NCBI GenBank assembly: GCA_963921425.1
Contig: OY992837.1
Location: 13,923,896 to 13,987,895 of the forward strand
Reading direction: 5' to 3'
DNA length: 64,000 nt
Source of the DNA: Dryas octopetala
Lineage: Eukaryota; Streptophyta; Magnoliopsida; Rosales; Rosaceae
Positions 48,701 to 60,132 of the stretch are shown here, one piece after another. A program made the position numbers and the translations under genes. The notes under the pieces were generated by a model that saw only the letters and a list, made by a program, of their open reading frames with translations, did no database searches and had not been told where the DNA came from. Numbering within the stretch: position 1 is the stretch's first letter; every line of letters starts with the position of its first letter.

Positions 48701-49580
48701 TCTGCAGCAACAACTTTTATATGTTTTTTTTTTTTTTTTCTAATTTCAGGTTTCCATATAACACTAACAAGAACCAAGATGATCAAATAATGGCTGTGCA
48801 GGAAAAATCATCAATACCCAGATGAAGAAAATGAATCAAATCAACAATGCATGCAGCAACATGATGATGAAAAATGATGATAAGGAAATGAATTTGTGTT
48901 TCTTTGTTTTTCTGAAGAAAGCGAAAAGAGCGATTGAAACAAAAGAAGTGCCCCTTTTCTTTCTGAAACTAAGTGTGTGTCAATTTTATTTTTTCTTCAA
49001 TAATTTGAGGTCAATTATGCTTTTTTTTGACAAGTGGGTGAAATTAATTCCCTAAAATCAACACTAAAAACGGGCGAGGTTGTCGCAAGAGAAGTGATTA
49101 AGGAAACAATGGTTGCTAAATGGTATGTGTTATTAGGTTTTTTGTCAAAAAATGGTTGATGTAGTTATTATTAATTTTATCAGATTATATATGTTGCTAT
49201 AAAGCCTATAATTAATATTATTCTTGTCCAGATTAAATGTTAGAATTAGATAATTACATTAATTAATAAAAGAATAAAAAGAAGTTGATTAATTTTGTTG
49301 TGGTTGGTAGTAATTAATTTCATTTGGGAATTTTCTTTCATTCAACGATGGGTCAGAGTGCAACTTCTGTTTTTGCTATATATGTTTTTTGTTGCTTTGT
49401 GGTTGAGAGAGAGTCTCGTTCAATGTTCACGATCTCCTACAACCTCTAAGAACCATATATCACATTTGGTCAATGTGATCCATATATCATTGCCATTAAT
49501 TCTAAGCCTTTCACTAATCCTTGCATAATATATGTGGATTATTAACCTTAGACTACTCGATCGATCATGTCACATAGCTC

Positions 49581-49620
<40 letters not shown>

Positions 49621-50882
49621 TTTTCTTCTAATAATTGTCTAAGAGAGGGATAGATAGTCCTCCTTGAGTCAAAAAAAAGAGGAGATATAGTCATTCTCCT
49701 ATTCTCATAACCACTTACAAGTCAAATGTACGTTGAGATAGCAATATATGTGGGGTCAAGGTTTTGGTAATCGTTTCCATAAATTAATGTCTGACCAAAA
49801 AAATTTCCATAATTAATGTGACCAAAATGTAAATTGGGATTACATTGAGAACATTACAAACTATATATAAGTATAATTTTTAAAAAATTATAACAATAAG
49901 GACTAATATGAAATCAAGACTACAAGTACCAAAAGTGTAATATAGGCAAAAGAGAAAAATATTTTGACACTATTAGAGATGTGGATGTATATTTTATAGG
50001 ATTCTGGAATAGGAATTCACTCATATATAACTGCAATGAGGGCATCACATTGTATTGATAGGCCTCCAGTCTCTAGGGTTAAGATCGTCTCATATATTGA
50101 TTGGCCGGATATATATGATATTGATGGCACGCCTTAAGAAATTTGTTGAAAATACGTGATTGATTGTTATGCAAATTCATACAATTGGTCATGATAAGTA
50201 TTCGATCTTGGGAGATGAATATGCATATATTCTGCACATCAGGATATATTGTAAAAACTTATGTTTAGAGATTTTGTTGATAAAAGGTACTAAGCTAGCT
50301 TCGCAAATTAACGACTTAAAAAAGGTTTTTTACGCTTATTATACTACCTAAATTTTCAGTGTCACCTAGGAAAAAAAAATCACATTTTCATTCAAATTAA
50401 AAATATTTGTGGCAAAATGAGACCAATGCCTAACTATTTTTGTCTTTTTTTTTTTTTTTTTTTGAGGTGAAACTGTGACTTTATTCATGCAATATCAAAG
50501 TAAACAGCTTTAGATAGCCATTAACTATTTTCGTCTTCAAAGAATCAGCAAAACGAAACTTAAATAAAGCAAAAAGTTGTAAAATGTATCTAAAAAACTA
50601 AAAATATCCCTTAGAAAGGAATCAATGTAGTTCATTTTGTTTTTTGGGTTGCAATGTCGACCTCCAAATTTTAAATGGGGTGAAAAACCCAAGACTCAAT
50701 TAAAATAGAAAGATATGTATATTAATTAATTCACACAATTAAGTTGAAGACTAATTAGAAAGCGTGAATTCACACAAGTTTAAAAAATACATGTAATTAA
50801 ACAAATCATTGATACATTGGTAATTAAAATAATTGATTTTGATCGTGGACCATGTATAATAATGTGCAAGAGCCCAAGTTAT
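48701..50882. other. Intergenic, no gene seen
   Basis: Holds the kinase promoter on the left, a (CT)n microsatellite at 49583-49617 and an oligo-T block at 50447-50463 that starts retroposon-tail-like sequence. No coding signal was found. Confidence 0.5.
49583..49617. repeat. (CT)n microsatellite
   Basis: An uninterrupted CT run of about 17 units. Confidence 0.95.
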
Positions 50883-52235
50883 TCATATCTTGTTAAGTTT
50901 GGCAAGCACGAAGACTGTAGCAGAAGTGATGCCTGGAATGAAAATCTCATTACCAATCGCACGTGGCATTATTCGTTGCTTGATAAAAAGTGCAGTTAAT
51001 GGAACACCATAGATGTATATGAGTGTGTCCTTTGCCCCAACACCAGTAAAGCCTGTACCAATAATCACATCTTGGAAAATCTTTTGGAACTCTTCCCTCG
51101 TCAATGATCTTCCTTTGTTTTGGTGGTGAATCTGCAACATATATATATATATATATACAATTATGTTGAATAATTAATTCTTGTCGATGTTGGTTTGATA
51201 TACATCTTTTACTCATTTTATGTCAGCTAGTTTAATTAAATTAAAACTAAATTTTCAATTTGGGAATAAGTTATTCATTTGTTTTTAAGAATGATTTTGC
51301 TGAGGAAAGAAAACATGTTATGGACTTTCCAAAACTAATTTTAATTTCTATTTTCGTGTTTATTTTGCTAAAGAAATTGAGGCTCATAAAATTATTAAGA
51401 TTTAAGACTACATACACGATTTTCGGTCTAGTAAAACTCACGAGTTTGAACAATTTATTAGTTCGATCTTATTTGAGAAAAAATTTTATGTTTGGTGAAA
51501 ATATTCTAAAGTTTCAAACAACATAAAATACAATGACCAAATTGATAAAATTTAAACCATAAAGACCAAATATGATTTCGGACCAAAACACATGAACTAA
51601 AAATATAATTTACCCAAAATGAGTCTCACCCCATTTTAGAGATGTATTCATAATACAAGCCAAAACTTAAAAAGAGAGAAAAAGAAGAAAAAATCTAAAG
51701 GAAACATCACATAAAGGAGATATATATATATAGGTGGTGTGCAAAAGAATAAATCATAAATATATTCTTACGTACTGCGAATGCTTGCTCGAGTTTGCTT
51801 TCCTGTGGCACACAAAATTGTGTGTTACCAAGCTGTTTGTTGATTTCTCTGCCACAATGGGATAAATATTAACACATGATCTATTAGTGGGGCTAATTGC
51901 CGATGCTACAATCCAATGCATGGCATGCAAGAAATTAACTTAAATAAAATATGCATGCAAAGATATATTTAATTGGATCTGTAAAATAATTGGGAGGTAA
52001 TGAATTAATTATATATGGATATACTCGACAGTTTCGCATACTGCTCGGTAGAAGTGAGTTAGGGTTGGTTCCTTGATGGCGTCTGCAAAATGGGTTTCAT
52101 AGCACTTCTCTATTATCGGACAAATTTCTTTCATCTTGTTCTCCTCCGTTCCTGCATATATAGATGTATAAAAATTAACTTAATTATTTGGCCCATTAAA
52201 TTATAAGAAAATATTTAATTGGATTCATGATAAGC

Positions 52236-52281
<46 letters not shown>

Positions 52282-52312
52282 CGGGAGTTAATTTCTTGAG
52301 GGTTTGGCCCAT
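50883..52312 (-). CDS. Small EF-hand-like plant protein of unknown function
   Basis: Four exons: 52282-52312 (MGQTLKKLTPG), 52025-52151, 51776-51848 and 50883-51131 (TGA at 50883). They total 480 nt, 159 residues, all GT-AG and in phase. The phase decides the third donor (GTACGT at 51775, not the GTAAG four bases on). The middle part, HHQNKGRSLTREEFQKIF, has the shape of an EF-hand loop and exiting helix but lacks the usual acidic residues at loop positions 1, 3 and 5, so calcium binding is doubtful. The last 50 residues have two hydrophobic stretches (LIYIYGVPLTALFI and IFIPGITSATVFVLA). Gly2 after the start Met allows N-myristoylation, but the site is weak. It resembles proteins annotated as EF-hand family in plants; no function is known to me. 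Confidence 0.85.
52237..52279. repeat. (GA)n microsatellite next to a splice donor
   Basis: About 21 GA units on plus. On the transcribed strand it follows within 2-3 nt of the exon 1 donor of the EF-hand-like gene, making the intron start a CT run. Confidence 0.95.
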
Positions 52313-52549
52313 CTTAATCTGTTCCTTGGGAAAGTTGGCAAATTAGTATGGTGATGGTGATGAAGGAGGTTTATGTACGTGTTTTAATGTGATGCAAAGG
52401 ATCAAGATGACTTGCCGAGTGGAAAAGAGTATATATGCTTCTTTGGGCATACGAAGCAAACCTTTGACAAGTATTCATTTTGACGACATATATAGATGGA
52501 ATAGCAAAGCATTATATATTATCATTAAGCAACGAATATTGCAATGGAC

Positions 52550-53590
52550 CAAGGAATAAAATTTCGGGTTTCGAGGAAATTTCGATGGAAATTTTGACAG
52601 AAATTTCGAAGATTTTTTAAATTTCAACAAAAATTAGATGGAAACGACGGAAATTACTATCAAAATACAGAAATTTTGAATGAAATTTTACCATATGTTT
52701 ATTTAACATATTATCTACTACATTGATAAAAAAATATTGAAGAAAGCAAATTATATAGTAAGTTTCATGTGATATAAAATAAATATAATGCGCGCTGAAG
52801 ACAAATACTGTTAAATAAAATTAGTATAATGAATAAATAAAATTAATATATTCTTTATATTTTATAATCTATATACTAAATCCTATATATTTTATAATCT
52901 ATACTCTATATCATTTAAGATATAATATAGGATATTAGGGTTTAGGCCCATTATGATATTTTTAATTATTTTTTATATAAAAATGTATTAGAGTTTATTA
53001 GTTTAAGGTTTAAATACAACTAAACGAAACCCCAAAATGGCCAAACGAAACCCCAAATTATTTTTTTTTCCAATTGCCCAAAAGTCTCAAACTCCAATAA
53101 AAAAAAATCTTTTATTGTTTTTTTTTCTTCTCTTTCCGTTCTTCTTCTCTTTCTTCTCCTTCTTCGTTGCTGCAGTGCTGCCTGTGACTTTTTTTTTTTT
53201 TTTTCTCTCTCTCTCTCACACTCACTCTTATTCCTCTATATTTCTCTCTCTGCTTCTCCATCACCACCCTCACCCTCACCCTCATCTCTTTCTTCCTCCT
53301 CTCTTTCTCCCTCATCTCCCCCCTGCCACCGCTCCCTGCCGCCGAAACCCACTGAATGATGCACATAAAGTTTGAACCATCTCTTCCTCCCTCTATCTCT
53401 TTCTCCCTCATCTCCCCTATGCCGGCCCCTCTGCCGCCGCCTTCTCGATCTCACCCTCCGAAAATTTCGCTGAAATTTTGAAGATTTTGGCGAAATTTCG
53501 AGGATTTCGATAATTTCGGAAAAATTATCACGAAAAATCGACGATTATACGTTTCGATTTCAACCCCTTCTCAAATCGAAATTTAAACCC
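52550..53590. mobile_element. 1041-bp non-autonomous element with 11-bp target duplication
   Basis: TTGCAATGGAC flanks both sides (52539-52549 and 53591-53601). The ends are imperfect inverted repeats around AAATTTCG, and both edges are rich in GAAATTTCG motifs. The centre is a CT-rich stretch (about 53125-53420) that creates long meaningless open frames. A duplication of 9-11 bp suggests a Mutator-like origin; no transposase is present. An inverted relative lies at 62880-63575. Confidence 0.7.
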
Positions 53591-53864
53591 TTGCAATGGA
53601 CTAATAGTATACGGATCAAATTATTTGTACTACATTCATTTTTAATAGAAGCGAAATCCACTTATATAAATGTGGCATACATTAGTAACATTATTATAGA
53701 TGATACAAAAAATATGTGGTACAACTCTAGGAGATTTTCTGCTTGTTGAAAAAATCAAGTCCTCTATGAGTTCAAAGATTGGACTGCTAATTGTGATGTT
53801 TATAGATGAAAAGAAAAAATGGTTCCTAGAAATTGTCAGTTTCGGATTATATATATAGGCTTAT

Positions 53865-54125
53865 TAGCACATTTGCCCCTTGACTTTTAGGTGTTTTCTC
53901 ACTTTACCCCCTTACATTTATTTGTTACATAATAACCCCCTGAACCTTTATGCCGTTTCCCACGTTACCCGATTCCGTCAACTCCGTCAATAACCCCGTT
54001 AGAAATGCTGACGTGGAAGGGTAATTTTGTCATTTCAACCGTAAAATATATTTAAAATAATATTTAAATTAATAAAATAATAAAACTTTAAATTAAAATA
54101 ATATTTAAAAAATAAAATCTTTAAA
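53865..54125. repeat. Probable transposon arm with TGACGTGG motif
   Basis: The composition (GCACATTTGCCCCTTGAC to GCTGACGTGGAAGGG, then a run of ATTTAAA) is like one arm of plant foldback/MITE elements, comparable to 62336-62850. The partner arm would fall in the assembly gap region or is missing. Confidence 0.35.
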
Positions 54126-54263
54126 ATTCAATTAAATTAAAAAAAAAAAAAACAAACCAAACCCTTCCCTCTCCACCCACTGCGCAGGCCGGCCACCCTC
54201 TCTTCCCACCCACTGCACATTCCGGCCACCCCTCCCTCTCCACCCACTCCCATTTCCCTCCTC

Positions 54264-54269
<6 letters not shown>

Positions 54270-54330
<61 letters not shown>

Positions 54331-54332
54331 GC
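54270..54332. repeat. (CT)n microsatellite
   Basis: About 30 CT units with one interruption, within C-rich sequence leading into the assembly gap. Confidence 0.95.
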
Positions 54333-54424
54333 ACATGCCAGCCACGCCCCCACCCATCCCCAACTCCACGCAGCCCAGCCCTGCCCCTCCCCGCCCAGCC
54401 CCAGCCTCAGCCCCGCTCCGCCCA

Positions 54425-54624
54425 NNNNNNNNNNNNNNNNNNNNNNNNNNNNNNNNNNNNNNNNNNNNNNNNNNNNNNNNNNNNNNNNNNNNNNNNNNNN
54501 NNNNNNNNNNNNNNNNNNNNNNNNNNNNNNNNNNNNNNNNNNNNNNNNNNNNNNNNNNNNNNNNNNNNNNNNNNNNNNNNNNNNNNNNNNNNNNNNNNNN
54601 NNNNNNNNNNNNNNNNNNNNNNNN
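54425..54624. other. Assembly gap (200 N)
   Basis: Exactly 200 undetermined bases, most likely a fixed-size scaffold join; the true length is unknown. Open frames spanning it have no meaning. Confidence 0.99.
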
Positions 54625-54639
54625 CATCTTTTCGTCGCT

Positions 54640-55085
54640 ACTTCCACTAGTTCCCGACTCCTAGCTCGTCACCTTCATTAGATTTGGATCGTGGATGTCG
54701 GTGAGTGTAAGCGAGTTTGTGCGTGTTTGCACAGAAGAGCGCTAAACCTTTGGAAGATGAGCGCTTTGGCATGGGTGGTCGCACCTCCATCTTCCTCCCT
54801 CTTGGTGGTTCTCTGGCTATTGCGGTGGCTATGGCATTTTCTCAATGTCGTGGGGATGAGATCTGGGGAGTTTTGTGGGTCTCACGGCGGACCGATCCTT
54901 GGCAGCGACATGGTTCTCCTGAACCGCCTCTATAGCCTAGGGTTTATTTTTATGTTTAATTGGGCTGGTTTTGAATTTTCTTTACTTTGTTTATTTTGCT
55001 TTGGGCCTCTTGGCCCTTGCTTTGTATTTCTTGTGCCCACTGGGCTCTTTTAATGCATGGCTCATCCTTTTGACCAAAATAAATA
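54640..55085 (+). mobile_element. Possible retroposon 3' end
   Basis: A GC-richer stretch that ends with the short palindrome GCCCACTGGGC (about 55035-55045) followed by an A/T-rich tail with AAATAAATAAA, a layout like LINE or SINE 3' ends. The frame in it shows no family motif. Confidence 0.3.
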
Positions 55086-55469
55086 AATTTGGTACCTGAT
55101 ATGGAAAACTTCTACCATGACCCCGATAAAGAAAAGAAAAGAAATACGAAGGTAAAAGAAAAAGTTAAAACATTCGGTAAAGTACGTTCAAGTCAAAAAG
55201 ATTCAAGGGAAATTTGAGAAATTAACTAATAAAATAATTTATATAAACAGGGAGATGATTTTGGCACTTCGATCAAAAATGAATTCTTGCAGAAAATGAG
55301 CTATCTGCAGCTGCATTGCCTTTCCTGTAGGCTGTAAATATGAGCATTCTGAACTTTAAGGCATATATATATATATATATTATATATTACTTAGCAGAAA
55401 AATATAGGCAATTTCTCCATTTAGTTCTTCTAATCATGACCATGGGAAGCAAATCAGGATTAGTGAAAT

Positions 55470-55530
55470 AAGGCATTAATTGCAAGTTGAGAATCAGATT
55501 CAATCCAAAGCCATCTTCCATTCATCCCCC
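55470..55530 (-). pseudogene. RNase H-like (RVT_3) scrap
   Basis: The minus strand reads GRWLWIESDSQLAINAL, the beta-strand and aspartate motif of the RVT_3 RNase H family common in plant retroelement remnants. Stops follow at once. Confidence 0.5.
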
Positions 55531-55574
55531 CATTATATACCCTGCCCTTCATGTTAATATTAGTCTAAATAGGC

Positions 55575-55576
<2 letters not shown>

Positions 55577-55614
<38 letters not shown>
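55577..55614. repeat. (TA)n microsatellite
   Basis: About 19 TA units. Confidence 0.95.
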
Positions 55615-55617
<3 letters not shown>

Positions 55618-56323
55618 GGGCAGGGTGTACATCCATCAATTAAGGAAGTAGCTAGCTATACACCAGAGCCATCAATTACTATATATATAACCTCAAGAGC
55701 ATGCTACATCTCCAATTAATATTTGATTCTATGGAAAGACTCATAAGATTTTCCACTAGGTCCATTTTGCAATATTATTATTGGAGGCATGCATTTTCGA
55801 TCTGCTGATTATTTTTGTTGTCTACCATTATTTCATTCTTTAATTGGTTTATTGAAAAAGAACATTCTTTGAATTGAATTTGCACTGAATTAGAAATGCC
55901 ATATATGTCACAGGTAGGAGATCGAGCAACAATATCACATAGCCTATATATAAACAGAATATTCCTTGAACTGAACTTGCAGTACTGAATTAACACTTAA
56001 TGCAATATATACTACCATCAAATACAAGCCAGATCAATTTACTCGACTGCAAGGAGCAACATAATTAAGAATTCATAAATATAATTTACAAAGAATTAAT
56101 AATGGTTAAGAACCAATCACATGAATGAATGAAATAATAATTTAAAATTAAACATTAAGATTTATATGTACATACATCAATTAAGGAAGTAGCTAGCTAT
56201 GCAATATATATAGAGATCAAATTACATAACTGGCCAGCTGCATGTACGTACAGTACTTAGAAAGAAAGAAAGAGATCTTAATTATTACATAAACAATCAT
56301 GAGTACTGAATTGAAAAGATCGA

Positions 56324-57781
56324 TTACAAGCTGTACTTAAGAAAGAAATCTTCTACTTCAACATCAGGAAGCAGCTCATGAGCAAATGACCTGAGGTAAG
56401 AGGGGGTGTGATCATCATCATCTGCAGTAGTAAGTGATCTGAGCCAAGAGGGGATGTGGTCACCATCTTCAGTAGCAATAACGTCCCTAACAACCTCTGC
56501 TGCTGCTGCTGCAGACTGTGACATGAGTAGTGACGAGTCGTCCGAGTCCAATAATTTGTAGTTAAATTGATCATCACCAGAGCCATTGACAAAGTATGGT
56601 AAGATATCGCCGACATAGTCATCACCATCAGAGTTATTGATCATCAGCAGATCATCAACATGCTGATCATTATGCTGCAGCAGATCATTATTGTCAAAGA
56701 GTAGGTCAGTCTGAGTGAGCTCATAATTGTCCAAATCCTCAGAGTCAGAAGCTTGTTCCTGGCCATAGTTGTCGGCGTCGGAGTCCAATATTTTCATAAA
56801 TTCATCTACCGGCATGCAATAGTCATCATCTATATCTTGATGACCATCCTGCAGCAGATCATCAGTATTCAAGAGTTGATGGCGAAGCTCCTCAATCAGC
56901 TCATAATTGTCCAAATTCTCAGAGTCAGAGGTGGGCAGCATGCTAATTGGATTATTGCTGCAAGAGCCAGCAGCTTGTTCCTGGCCATGGTTGTCGTCGT
57001 CAGAGTCCAATAGTTTCATTACTTCATCTACAATGCAATAGTCATCATAATCTGTTTGTTGATCATCAGTATTCAAGATTTGATGCCGAAGCTCCTCAAT
57101 CATCTCATTATTACAGTAGCCAGCAGCTTGTTCCTCATCAATCTCACAATTACCAATGTTAATGTTGCTGCTGGCCATGCCCTTTCTGGGACATCTCGAC
57201 CTCTTCTTTTCTTGATCATCGTCATCATTAATATCCGAATTAGTCGTCTGTGACAGCTTCCTCTTCTTCTCAATCTTGATCTTCCTTCTGAGACGGCAAA
57301 GTACGTAATCATGATCAAGTGCCATGGCCATGTTGTTGTTCTTGATATTGAGACTGTACTCGTGCATGAGCCAACCGCCATGGTGTTTGGAGCCGGCCTT
57401 CTCGTAATGGAAATTCCTCTTCAGCCCAATAGGATTCTTGGTGCCCTTAGCATACACTACCTCCGAACTGTCACCGCTCCAGGTAGCGCCATTGCCATCG
57501 GAACCAACCTTGCGGGAAATACGCGAGCCCTTGGGAGTCTTTTTCTTGAGTTTGGTGAAGAAGTACAAGTCTGTTTCTTCATCACCCTGCAGCTCCTCCA
57601 GCTTGGAACCCCCAAATTTGTTCCAAATAGTCCATGGTTCCTCCTCATACAGATTAGACTCATACACAGTAGAGCTGTAATCCATTGGTAACTGCCCCTT
57701 AATCTTCTTGTCGAGGAAGAAACCCACAAGTTCTTCATCCGTGGGACGAAACCTATACCCAACCATATTCATCATCATCAT
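56324..57781 (-). CDS. NAC-domain transcription factor, single exon, acidic repeated tail
   Basis: Residues 7-165 form a NAC DNA-binding and dimerisation domain: GYRFRPTDEELVGFFL (subdomain A), DLYFFTKLKKK, VYAKGTKNPIGLKRNFHY, HHGGWLMHEYSL (D) and DHDYVLCRLRRK (E). Basic clusters KIKIEKKRKL (167-176) and EKKRSRCPRK (191-200) could be nuclear signals. The tail (about 215-485) is very rich in D, E, N and Q and has repeats: IEELRHQ-LNTDD to VDE-MK-LDSD (about 226-271 and 295-345), and DGDHIPSWLRSL / DDDHTPSYLRSF near the end. This looks like an activation domain (inference). The total is 485 residues with no intron, whereas most plant NAC genes have two introns in the NAC domain. The start is one of several Met codons (MMMMNM); no membrane segment. 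The targets are unknown. Confidence 0.9.
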   Translation of the reverse strand: MMMMNMVGYRFRPTDEELVGFFLDKKIKGQLPMDYSSTVYESNLYEEEPWTIWNKFGGSKLEELQGDEETDLYFFTKLKKKTPKGSRISRKVGSDGNGATWSGDSSEVVYAKGTKNPIGLKRNFHYEKAGSKHHGGWLMHEYSLNIKNNNMAMALDHDYVLCRLRRKIKIEKKRKLSQTTNSDINDDDDQEKKRSRCPRKGMASSNINIGNCEIDEEQAAGYCNNEMIEELRHQILNTDDQQTDYDDYCIVDEVMKLLDSDDDNHGQEQAAGSCSNNPISMLPTSDSENLDNYELIEELRHQLLNTDDLLQDGHQDIDDDYCMPVDEFMKILDSDADNYGQEQASDSEDLDNYELTQTDLLFDNNDLLQHNDQHVDDLLMINNSDGDDYVGDILPYFVNGSGDDQFNYKLLDSDDSSLLMSQSAAAAAEVVRDVIATEDGDHIPSWLRSLTTADDDDHTPSYLRSFAHELLPDVEVEDFFLKYSL

Positions 57782-58114
57782 CTTTGAATTCGATTGATTA
57801 ATTCTGAGAGCTATCCTCAGTTAATGACCCAAGTATGTGGTCGATCTTTAGAGCAGCCTACAATATTCGACCGATCGATATCGTATTTCAGTCGACCTAC
57901 CTATCAACACCACGTACAGTTTATCAACCAATTAAGAATCTTAAATATTACAAAGAAATCTGTAAAGAGTTAACATTAGCAGACATTCTTTAATATTGTT
58001 CAAACTTGATCGAAAAGATTTTCTTCAACATATAAGAGAATTCTTGACCTATAGCTAGCTAGCGGCAAATTACATAGAACTCACCAGTAGTACGTTATCA
58101 CTGGGGAGTGTGAA

Positions 58115-58200
58115 GATTTGTCTTCTGGCAGCCAAAAACCCTTTGTCAATAGCGTGTAATTTACATACACACACTACTCTACCATATATATAAGTAGGAG
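58115..58200. repeat. Direct repeat, left copy (NAC upstream region)
   Basis: TGTGAAGA, GCAGCCAAAAACCC, TAGCGTGTAAT and ACTACTCT occur in this order here and, with similar spacing, at 60962-61045. Confidence 0.6.
58185..58192 (-). promoter_or_regulatory. Candidate TATA box of the NAC gene
   Basis: The minus strand reads TATATATA about 400 bp upstream of the start codon. Nothing else suitable was seen between, but the leader would be long. Confidence 0.35.
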
Positions 58201-58381
58201 TATGTCATGTTGCGTTAAATGTATGTACCTTCTTCATCAAGTTAAGTTTTGTACTAATTAAGTTAAGTGGCAAAATTTGCCCAAAAAAAAAAAAAAGTTT
58301 TGCACTAAGTTCATGGCCCAAAAAAAAAAGAAGGTTTTGTAGTAAGTTTTTTTTTTTTTGGACTTTTAGAATTAAGGGATT

Positions 58382-58384
<3 letters not shown>

Positions 58385-58420
<36 letters not shown>
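58385..58420. repeat. (TA)n microsatellite
   Basis: About 18 TA units. Confidence 0.95.
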
Positions 58421-58426
<6 letters not shown>

Positions 58427-58715
58427 CTTTTTTACATCATAACCCTGATTGGATTTTTCATTAAAATTAATCTAGTCCCAGAACCAAAACTTATTTTTCA
58501 ATATTACTAAGTAAAATAAATTCTATAAACATGTCATTTAATTTGTTTTTGAAAGAGATGTCATTTTTGGTTTTGAGAGAGAGATCGATGTCAATTTTTT
58601 TTTTGAGAGACATCATTTTTCTTGGTCAGAGCTAGAGATGTTATTTAACTATATAAATATGTGAATTAGTTTGGATGACCACCATAATGTCATTAACTTA
58701 CAAATTAGAATATTT

Positions 58716-58992
58716 TGTAACATATGCCCTAATGGTCAAATTTAGTGATTTGTAGCCTATGATTTATGAGTATTAGATCATTGTCTCTGTCATTGTAATT
58801 AAGCCTATAAATTGGTAGTCTAATGAGAAGAATTGATACACTCATCAATTTCTCCCAATTCTCTTTTTCTCTTTTCACCACTTTTCTCTATATTTATAAC
58901 ATGTTATCAACACGAAAGTCTTTCTATTAATATTCTTAAGTTCCCAAAAAAAACACTTTCGACCTAGCATGAGGATTGTACTAAATCCATTG
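58716..58992 (+). mobile_element. Ty1/copia LTR end and leader (fragment)
   Basis: A short LTR-like stretch starts TGTAACATATG and ends TTTATAACA (58901), with a TATA motif in CCTATAAATTGG. It is followed directly by TGTTATCAACACG, which resembles primer-binding sites of some plant copia elements. A gag fragment of the same strand follows after the 58993-60123 insertion. The LTR start is uncertain. Confidence 0.5.
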
Positions 58993-60123
58993 GGGTGCCG
59001 CTATTCGGACCCAATTTTTTTTATCAGTAACTCCAACAATTTAATGACATATTAATTTACAATTTTATCCTAATATAAATTGACAGTTGAATTGAGGACT
59101 AACATTTTATTTAAAATTTTTAAAAATAATCAACTTAATTAAATTGTACCCAACATCATCACTAGCTATATATACCCAACAATATCTTCACTCGATCATC
59201 TCTCCAACATCTCCAACATCTCTACACACCACTCCTCTTTAACAAAAACCCTAAACCTCATTACACTAACATTTTCTATATCAAGGCAAACAAGCTTATT
59301 TTGACAATTCCATCTGTGCCATCCACACCAATCTGCTTGCCAGTGGCACCTCGTAATGCGCCCCCATGATCTTGATCTTGTCATTTTTTCCTCGGTACAA
59401 CCACCTCTATTTCATTAAATGTAGGTACAGTTTCACCATTACCATTTTTGTCTGACAATTCCAGTAGCTTCCTCTCCATAATTGCATACATTTGACCAAT
59501 ATGTCTGGCATGAACCATGGTCCTTCCTTCATTGTTCCCACCTGGTAGAAGATGTTAGATTAAAATACACAAACTCATATAGGGGTTTAGAGCTCTAGCA
59601 AATATCCAAATGAGAAGGGATACGTATGTTGAATTCAAATTTGCTGTAAGCCTGTAACAATATATTCCTTCCATTTCCCATCAAAATAAGAAACGCAATA
59701 TATATTATTTTTTCATAAGTATACCACTTTATGAACAAAAAAGAAGTGTCCCAGTACACAAGGGCCGGTATACAACGAGGAGCACAGAAAAAAAAGAAAA
59801 GAAAAAAGAAGCAATGATAGGCATGCACTTTATGGCCGGTGGGGATGAAGGGCGGCGGGTGAAGGGGCGGTGGCTTCAAGGGCTGATTCTGGTGCTGATG
59901 GTGTTGGGTTTGGGAGATGGTGATGATGTTGGGATTTGGTGTGTTTGTTGGGTATGGTAAGTAGAATTAATGAGTGTTATATTAGGTTTAATTGTTGGGT
60001 AGATAGTTTAGGAAAACATATTAGGTGTATTAATAAGTTTTAATATTTTTTTAAAAATGAAAGTGGGTGTAAAAAGTGTATTGAGGCTACTAATAAAAAG
60101 TTGAGTCCGAATAGCAGCACCCG
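58993..60123. mobile_element. MULE-like non-autonomous element (copy 2), inside a copia remnant
   Basis: It begins GGGTGCCGCTATTCGGACCC and ends in its reverse complement with a few mismatches. The flanks AATCCATTG (58984-58992) and GATCCATTG (60124-60132) are a 9-bp target duplication with one change. The ends match copy 1 at 15263-16194, while the interiors differ largely. The length is 1131 bp; no transposase was seen. Confidence 0.75.
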
Positions 60124-60132
60124 ATCCATTGG

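Noticed and set aside
53037-53375. 112-codon plus-strand frame
   Set aside because: CT-rich low-complexity translation inside the 52550-53590 element, with no conserved motif.
54121-54664. Open frames crossing the N gap
   Set aside because: They are made of CT repeat translation and undetermined bases.
54691-55053. 120-codon plus-strand frame with hydrophobic stretches
   Set aside because: Hydrophobicity comes from TTT/CTT-rich sequence; no family match, splice context or start context, and it sits in probable retroposon sequence.
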